From: Prolixibacteraceae bacterium
Lineage (GTDB): Bacteria > Bacteroidota > Bacteroidia > Bacteroidales > Prolixibacteraceae
Direction: 5' to 3'
Assembly: GCA_007116765.1 (NCBI GenBank)
Contig: SKHV01000372.1
Span: 1 to 9,225 of the forward strand
Length of the DNA stretch: 9,225 bases
The translations under genes were made by a program, and so were the position numbers. Of this stretch, positions 5,457 to 9,225 are shown piece by piece. Positions within the stretch are counted from its first letter, which is position 1, and each line of letters begins with the position of its first letter. Below the pieces are notes generated by a model. That model was not told where the DNA came from. It searched no databases and worked only from the letters and a program-made list of their open reading frames with translations.

Positions 5457-5486
5457 CAAAACTTTAGCTGGTCAAACCACTGTAAA
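5449..5486 (-). repeat. Direct repeat copy B: authentic aroB 3' end plus downstream promoter-like region
   Basis: Partner of 4549-4586. It includes the last seven to eight codons of aroB (…FYSGLTS, TAA at 5464-5466) and the intergenic inverted repeat AAAGTT-ACAA-AACTTT (5451-5466). Weak similarity continues past the repeat towards the start codon of the following gene (a shared AAAAATT before hicB and MNT). Confidence 0.85.
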
Positions 5487-6534
5487 AGTCGAGTGCTTCA
5501 ATAATCAGTTCTTTCTCGCAATTCACGTTGATTTCAACTTTACCAATTTTGGGTATCAGCGTAAAATTGATGCGGCCGGCTTCGTTCTTTTTGTCTTTGG
5601 TCATTTTAAGGTAAAGGACCTCGTAGTCGCTTTTGGCGATACTGAATGACCCGTATGTATCAATTATCCATTGTGAAATTTGGTCGACCTGATGCATGGG
5701 CAAACCTGTTTTTTTGGCCGACAAATATAGTTCGACAATAATTCCGTAAGCCACTGCATAGCCATGCAAAATTGGCCGCCCCTGGTGCAATGCCATACTC
5801 TCGAAGGCGTGACCTACGGTGTGCCCCAGGTTCAATGCCTTGCGGATGTTTTGCTCGGTGGGGTCGTTTACCACAAAATGTTCTTTAACGGCCACCGAGC
5901 GGGCAATCATGCCGTTGAGGGTTTCGTAGTCTATGTTCTCGGTATCAAAAGCCAGGCACTCGTCCCAATGTGCTTTGCTGTGTATTAGCCCGTGTTTGAG
6001 CATTTCGGCATAGCCCGATAAAAAATTGGCTTTGTCGAGTGTTTTCAGAAAGCGCGAAGCAATAATCACAGTTTGAGGCTGGTTGAACACGCCAATCTCG
6101 TTTTTCAAACTGTTAAAGTTAATACCGGTTTTCCCGCCCACCGAAGCATCGACCTGCGACAAAAGTGTAGTGGGGATGTTCACAAAATGTAAGCCGCGCT
6201 TAAAGCACGATGCCGCAAAACCGCACAAATCGCTTAGCATGCCGCCGCCAAGGTTAATGAGCAACGATTTACGGTCGGCAACATTTTCTTCCAAAAAATT
6301 CCAGACTTTCACTACCGACTCCAGGCTTTTATTTTCCTCTCCGCTTTTAATCTCAAGAACAGGTATTTCATCGAAAAAACTATATTTTTTTAGTTCGGGG
6401 AGGCATAATTCACGGGTGTTCTCGTCAACAACCATATATACTTTCCCTTTCGGGTATTTTATGGTTATTTCACCCAATTCATTTTCAAGGTTGTTGCTAA
6501 CCCTTACGTCGTTTTTAAAAACAGGAATACTCAT
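5464..6534 (-). CDS. aroB: 3-dehydroquinate synthase
   Basis: Second step of the shikimate pathway: converts DAHP to 3-dehydroquinate using NAD and a divalent metal (zinc or cobalt). 356 residues, normal length. Motifs: NAD-binding LGGGMLSDLCGFAAS (95-109); TTLLSQVDASVGGKTGIN (122-139); GYAEMLKHGLI (174-184) with metal ligand Glu176; LNLGHTVGHAFE (235-246) with His238 (metal) and His242 (catalytic); LHGYAVAYG (256-264) with the third ligand His257. All expected metal and active-site residues are present. The last codons belong to a direct repeat that recurs 900 bp downstream, so the C-terminus may have been replaced or restored by a recombination event while keeping the reading frame. A TAATTTTG box lies 20 bases upstream of the ATG. 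Confidence 0.97.
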   Translation of the reverse strand: MSIPVFKNDVRVSNNLENELGEITIKYPKGKVYMVVDENTRELCLPELKKYSFFDEIPVLEIKSGEENKSLESVVKVWNFLEENVADRKSLLINLGGGMLSDLCGFAASCFKRGLHFVNIPTTLLSQVDASVGGKTGINFNSLKNEIGVFNQPQTVIIASRFLKTLDKANFLSGYAEMLKHGLIHSKAHWDECLAFDTENIDYETLNGMIARSVAVKEHFVVNDPTEQNIRKALNLGHTVGHAFESMALHQGRPILHGYAVAYGIIVELYLSAKKTGLPMHQVDQISQWIIDTYGSFSIAKSDYEVLYLKMTKDKKNEAGRINFTLIPKIGKVEINVNCEKELIIEALDFYSGLTS

Positions 6535-6554
6535 TTTGATTATATTTAGAGGCT

Positions 6555-6562
6555 CAAAATTA
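6555..6562 (-). promoter_or_regulatory. Candidate aroB promoter, -7 box TAATTTTG
   Basis: Exact TAnnTTTG match on the minus strand, 20 bases before the aroB ATG, in the 66-bp divergent intergenic region 6535-6600. No clear TTTG at the -33 distance. The plus-strand gene at 6601 must also be served from this short region; a near match (TATTTTG) sits on that strand. Confidence 0.4.
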
Positions 6563-6600
6563 AAAACAATTTGTTATTTTGCTAAAAATAATCATTTAAC

Positions 6601-7098
6601 ATGGCACGAAAAGAAAACATAAACTTCATTTTCCAAATAAACAATAAAGCTCGTTCCACAAATTTTTTCATCCTGTTTATTGTAAGCGGAATAGTATTTC
6701 TTGGACTAGCGTTTTTATTCTTAGCTATCAATATGAATTACGAACTAATTGCTACCATAATACTGGCAATTGGATATTTTGTACTTTTCAATAAAATTAA
6801 ACCTTCGTATTTCGAAATGCTTGTTACCGAAGAACATTTACAAATCAATTTTTATCCGGTTTCGAGCACGGTAAGACATTATCAATCAATTGAAATGTCC
6901 TTATTCCAACTGAAGGGTTTCAATATTAAAAGCAGTATATTGGGCATGAAAAAAGAATTAATCCTTTCGGTTGAATCACGCTACGGGATTGCTGATTATC
7001 CTCCGGTTTCAATTACAATACTCAGTAAAACCGAAACGGCGCAGGTTTACCATGTGCTTAAAAAAATTGTAGAAACCAATACTGGACGAAAATCCTGA
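6601..7098 (+). CDS. Two-helix membrane protein with a PH-like cytoplasmic region, function unknown
   Basis: 165 residues. A polar N-terminus is followed by two hydrophobic segments, about residues 22-43 (FFILFIVSGIVFLGLAFLFL) and 48-65 (ELIATIILAIGYFVLFN). A beta-rich soluble part of ~100 residues comes next (YFEMLVTEEHLQINFYPV, then a strand-turn pattern ending in a helix QVYHVLKKIVE). Two helices then a compact beta domain with a final helix is the layout of bacterial PH-like (DUF304-type) membrane proteins; this is a structural resemblance only. It is divergent from aroB and 19 bp upstream of dprA, so it is probably co-transcribed with dprA. No Shine-Dalgarno site is evident. No enzyme motif is visible. 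Confidence 0.8.
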   Translation: MARKENINFIFQINNKARSTNFFILFIVSGIVFLGLAFLFLAINMNYELIATIILAIGYFVLFNKIKPSYFEMLVTEEHLQINFYPVSSTVRHYQSIEMSLFQLKGFNIKSSILGMKKELILSVESRYGIADYPPVSITILSKTETAQVYHVLKKIVETNTGRKS

Positions 7099-7117
7099 TT
7101 AATCTATTGAAACTAAT

Positions 7118-8236
7118 ATGGCATCCCCTCTTGAATACAAAATTGGCTTATCGCTTTTTCCCCGTGTAGGCTCAGTAAATGCTAGGCGTTTGGTGGCTTA
7201 TCTAGGTAGCCTGCAGGCTGTTTTCGAAGCCTCAAAAAAAGAGTTGAAAGATATACCCGGCATAGGAAAGGGTATGATGAAGAATATTATCGATAACCGG
7301 AATATTGTTCTAAAACAGGCCGAAAAAGAAGTAACATTTATAGAGCGGTATAAAATCAAAAGCTTCTTTTACCTCGACAAGGACTATCCGCGTCGTTTAG
7401 CGCAATGTGTCGATGCACCGGTTATCATGTTCATGAAAGGAACAAGCGATTTGAACAGCAAGCGAATAATCAGTGTGGTAGGCACACGCAATGCAACTGA
7501 TAACGGTCGCGAATTAACCAACTGCCTAATTGATGGATTGGCAAAAAACGGGGTTGAAGCCCTGGTTGTAAGCGGTCTGGCTTACGGAATAGACATAACT
7601 GCGCACAAGGCAGCAATTAAATCGGGCTTGCCCACTGTTGGGGTTGTTGCGCATGGCCTCGATAAAATGTACCCCTCGCAGCATGCCGCTTTGGCTAAAG
7701 AAATGGTTTCTAAAGGTGGTGCCTTGCTATCCGACTTTCCATCAGAATCGAAAATTGACCCGGGTAACTTTCTGCGCCGGAACAGGATAATTGCTGGCTT
7801 GGCCGACTGCACCATCGTGGTTGAATCGGCCGAAAAAGGCGGTGCGTTAGTAACTGCCGACATTGCCAACTCATACAACCGCGATGTGTTTGCCTATCCC
7901 GGCAGGCCGGGCGATACATTCTCAGCAGGTTGCAACAGCTTAATCAAAATGAACAAAGCTGCCCTTATTGAAAATGCAGCCGACCTGATAGCCTTCATGG
8001 GATGGGAAGCGAATACAACACCGGTTCAACAGCCGTTATTACTTGACCTTACTAAAGATGAAGAACATATAGTGAAGGTTTTGGGCAATAGTGAGGTATC
8101 AACTTCCGACACTCTTTCGCGCGAGGTTAACCTTCCTGTTCAAAAAATCAATTCCTTGTTGCTGGGCCTCGAATTCAAGGGGGTGGTTAAATCCTTACCG
8201 GGAAGCAGGTTTAAATTACTCGTTAAAATTTTATAG
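7118..8236 (+). CDS. dprA: DNA-processing protein DprA (Smf)
   Basis: Binds incoming single-stranded DNA and loads RecA during natural transformation; also found in species not known to be competent. 372 residues in three parts. Residues 1-65 are a helix-hairpin-helix/SAM-like region (IPGIGKGM, 46-53). The Rossmann-like core has VGTRNAT (121-127), VSGLAYGIDITAH (151-163), NFLRRNRIIAGL (217-228), VVESAEKGGALVTA (234-247) and AYPGRPGD (259-266). A C-terminal winged helix spans about 308-368 (DLTKDEEHIVKVL, then INSLLLGLEFKGVVKSLPGSRF). All core motifs are intact and the length is typical. It follows the membrane protein gene by 19 bp. No competence genes are near enough to see. Confidence 0.96.
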   Translation: MASPLEYKIGLSLFPRVGSVNARRLVAYLGSLQAVFEASKKELKDIPGIGKGMMKNIIDNRNIVLKQAEKEVTFIERYKIKSFFYLDKDYPRRLAQCVDAPVIMFMKGTSDLNSKRIISVVGTRNATDNGRELTNCLIDGLAKNGVEALVVSGLAYGIDITAHKAAIKSGLPTVGVVAHGLDKMYPSQHAALAKEMVSKGGALLSDFPSESKIDPGNFLRRNRIIAGLADCTIVVESAEKGGALVTADIANSYNRDVFAYPGRPGDTFSAGCNSLIKMNKAALIENAADLIAFMGWEANTTPVQQPLLLDLTKDEEHIVKVLGNSEVSTSDTLSREVNLPVQKINSLLLGLEFKGVVKSLPGSRFKLLVKIL

Positions 8237-8265
8237 AAGCTCAAATATTATTTCATGTTTTGATG

Positions 8266-8273
8266 TATATTTG
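8266..8273 (+). promoter_or_regulatory. Candidate promoter -7 box (TATATTTG) of the DUF4412-like gene
   Basis: Exact TAnnTTTG match 28 bases before the ATG at 8302, in the 65-bp gap after dprA. No convincing TTTG at -33. It suggests the secreted-protein gene has its own promoter rather than relying on the dprA transcript. Confidence 0.4.
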
Positions 8274-8301
8274 ATAAGCAAATAAATATAATTCTACGGC
8301 T

Positions 8302-9000
8302 ATGAAACGATTATTCTACACCTTAATTACTATCGTAGTTACAGCATCGGCTTTAACTGCTCAAATCAGTCTGGGAAAAATTTCTCCTAATATCAAGTAC
8401 GAGGGAAATTACAGTTTTTCAGCTTCAATCGATATGGAGATTGATTTTTATAACCGCAACGGCTCCCTGCAAAACACCTTGCCGTATAACAGTTATTATA
8501 CTCCCGATTATCAACATATATGTATAAAACACCGCAATAGGAGTACCGTTTATCAAACAATTTTCGATATACCCAATAACAGTTGCCTTATAGTGCTAGG
8601 TGAAGGGAAAGATATGTCGGGTAGTGCGGCAAATATGAAAGACAATAGCGGGCGTGAGTTGCGTGAATTGCCTCTCGTAAAAACTGACCAAACAAAAAAC
8701 ATTGCAGGCTACAACTGTACCTTATATACTTTCGATGTTCCGGAATTCAAAGGTGAATTTTGGGCTAGCAACGAGATAAAATTACCCAACGATGTAGGGA
8801 TTTTCAAGGCCAGCAAAATGGCGAAATACTATCAGAATGTACCTGTTCAGGGCTTCATTCTCGAAATTACTTCAACTACACCCAGGGGTAGGAAGACTGT
8901 TATGAAAACCCTTAAACTGCACAATAGTTCCGACTATTCGGTAAACATACCCGAAAACTTCGGAATGGCAATCAATAAAGTTGATTATTACGAATTGTGA
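8302..9000 (+). CDS. Secreted DUF4412-like protein, function unknown
   Basis: 232 residues with a clear Sec signal peptide: MKRLF, a hydrophobic core LITIVVTASAL, and a likely cleavage after LTA (Ala20, before Gln21). There is no lipobox Cys, so it is expected to be periplasmic or exported. The mature part is beta-rich. The pattern KTDQTKNIAGYNCTLYTF (127-144), followed by FWASNEIKLPNDVG (153-166) and a hydrophobic strand GFILEITSTTP (184-194), matches the general form of DUF4412 proteins of Bacteroidota (IaGYkC, then acidic/Trp segment, then strand with Thr). Two mature-region cysteines besides that motif (Cys74, Cys95) could form disulfides. It appears to be a single-gene unit with its own promoter. 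The family call is by eye; the biological role is not known. Confidence 0.8.
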   Translation: MKRLFYTLITIVVTASALTAQISLGKISPNIKYEGNYSFSASIDMEIDFYNRNGSLQNTLPYNSYYTPDYQHICIKHRNRSTVYQTIFDIPNNSCLIVLGEGKDMSGSAANMKDNSGRELRELPLVKTDQTKNIAGYNCTLYTFDVPEFKGEFWASNEIKLPNDVGIFKASKMAKYYQNVPVQGFILEITSTTPRGRKTVMKTLKLHNSSDYSVNIPENFGMAINKVDYYEL

Positions 9001-9225
9001 TGTTATTATAGCAGTTACAATCAAAACAGACAAAAAAATTGGTCATTGCCTGGTGAACCTATAAGTATTAAAGAATTTAATCTCAACATAGCAGAAGAAT
9101 ATACATTCAAAACGAAGCATTTCTAGAATGTATTACGTATTGAAAAAATAAAACAGAATATGTATCAGGAGTTTTCAAATACAATGAATAAATCAAAGTG
9201 ACCGCTAACTGCCCCTTGCAGCTTA
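9001..9225. other. Non-coding or unassigned tail of the window
   Basis: No convincing gene on either strand. The longest open stretches are about 40 codons without a start or recognisable motif. The final ~30 bases are less AT-rich than the rest and may be the edge of the next element. No terminator hairpin is obvious after the stop at 9000. Confidence 0.5.

Larger units (their letters stand above)
3825..5463. other. Toxin-antitoxin island between aroB and aroA
   Basis: About 1.6 kb visibly richer in A+T than the flanking aroA and aroB genes. All its genes are short, on the minus strand, and belong to or resemble toxin-antitoxin families: HicB, HicA, an acidic peptide, a PemK/MazF remnant, MNT and HEPN. 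It separates two shikimate genes that share a strand and would otherwise sit side by side. Foreign origin is inferred from composition and content; no integrase or transposase is present inside it. Confidence 0.65.

Noticed and set aside
5451..5466. AAAGTT-ACAA-AACTTT inverted repeat as the aroB transcription terminator
   Set aside because: The stem is only 6 bp and AT-rich, and no run of T follows on the minus strand, so it is unlikely to terminate. It is better viewed as part of the promoter/repeat element.
6083..6622. 179-codon plus-strand open frame opposite aroB running into the next gene
   Set aside because: It is antisense to aroB; the translation is Ser/Phe/Lys rich without motifs, and it overlaps the real start at 6601.
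7582..7919. Two minus-strand open frames opposite dprA
   Set aside because: Both are shadows of the conserved dprA core and have no upstream signals.
8998..9120. Open frame continuing ~40 codons after the stop of the DUF4412-like gene, as if the stop were a nonsense mutation
   Set aside because: The protein ends where a DUF4412-like domain would be expected to end, and the extension (ending EEYTFKTKHF) shows no family pattern. Chance openness in AT-rich DNA of this length is plausible.
1..9225. CRISPR array, tRNA, rRNA or riboswitch
   Set aside because: No regularly spaced repeats, no tRNA cloverleaf-like segment, and no recognisable riboswitch core was seen; intergenic gaps are mostly under 100 bp.

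Overview
The window looks like chromosomal DNA of a Bacteroidota bacterium, most like Bacteroidales/Marinilabiliales. The evidence is: the protein families (Bacteroidota-style AroA and AroB, a DUF4412-like secreted protein, DprA with a C-terminal winged helix), mostly weak Shine-Dalgarno sites, and TAnnTTTG -7 boxes upstream of several genes. No ribosomal RNA or tRNA gene is present, so the genus cannot be fixed.

Layout. (1) 2-2664, plus strand: a sulfite-assimilation/siroheme group. It holds the 3' part of a sulfite reductase hemoprotein gene, a YeeZ-like NAD(P)-binding protein, and a uroporphyrinogen-III C-methyltransferase whose start overlaps the previous stop by 4 bp (ATGA). (2) 2574-6534, minus strand: two shikimate-pathway genes, aroB (5464-6534) and aroA (2574-3809), with a compact AT-rich toxin-antitoxin island between them (3825-5463). 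In transcription order the island holds hicB, hicA, a 40-residue acidic peptide, the C-terminal half of a PemK/MazF-like toxin, an MNT nucleotidyltransferase and a HEPN protein. (3) 6601-8236, plus strand: a small two-helix membrane protein and dprA. (4) 8302-9000, plus strand: a secreted DUF4412-like protein. The last 225 bp hold no convincing gene.

How the parts work together. The first group makes siroheme precursor and uses siroheme for sulfite reduction. AroB and AroA are steps 2 and 6 of chorismate synthesis; AroA has only 15 bp upstream of it, so it is probably transcribed through the toxin-antitoxin island. The most notable structure is a direct repeat, 35 of 38 bases identical and exactly 900 bp apart (4549-4586 and 5449-5486). 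It duplicates the last codons of aroB plus the adjacent promoter-like region. It brackets the HicBA/PemK segment and sits immediately upstream of both the hicBA and the MNT-HEPN modules. This suggests a cassette inserted at, or duplicated from, the 3' end of aroB. A second oddity is the 91-bp antisense overlap between the 3' ends of the methyltransferase gene and aroA.
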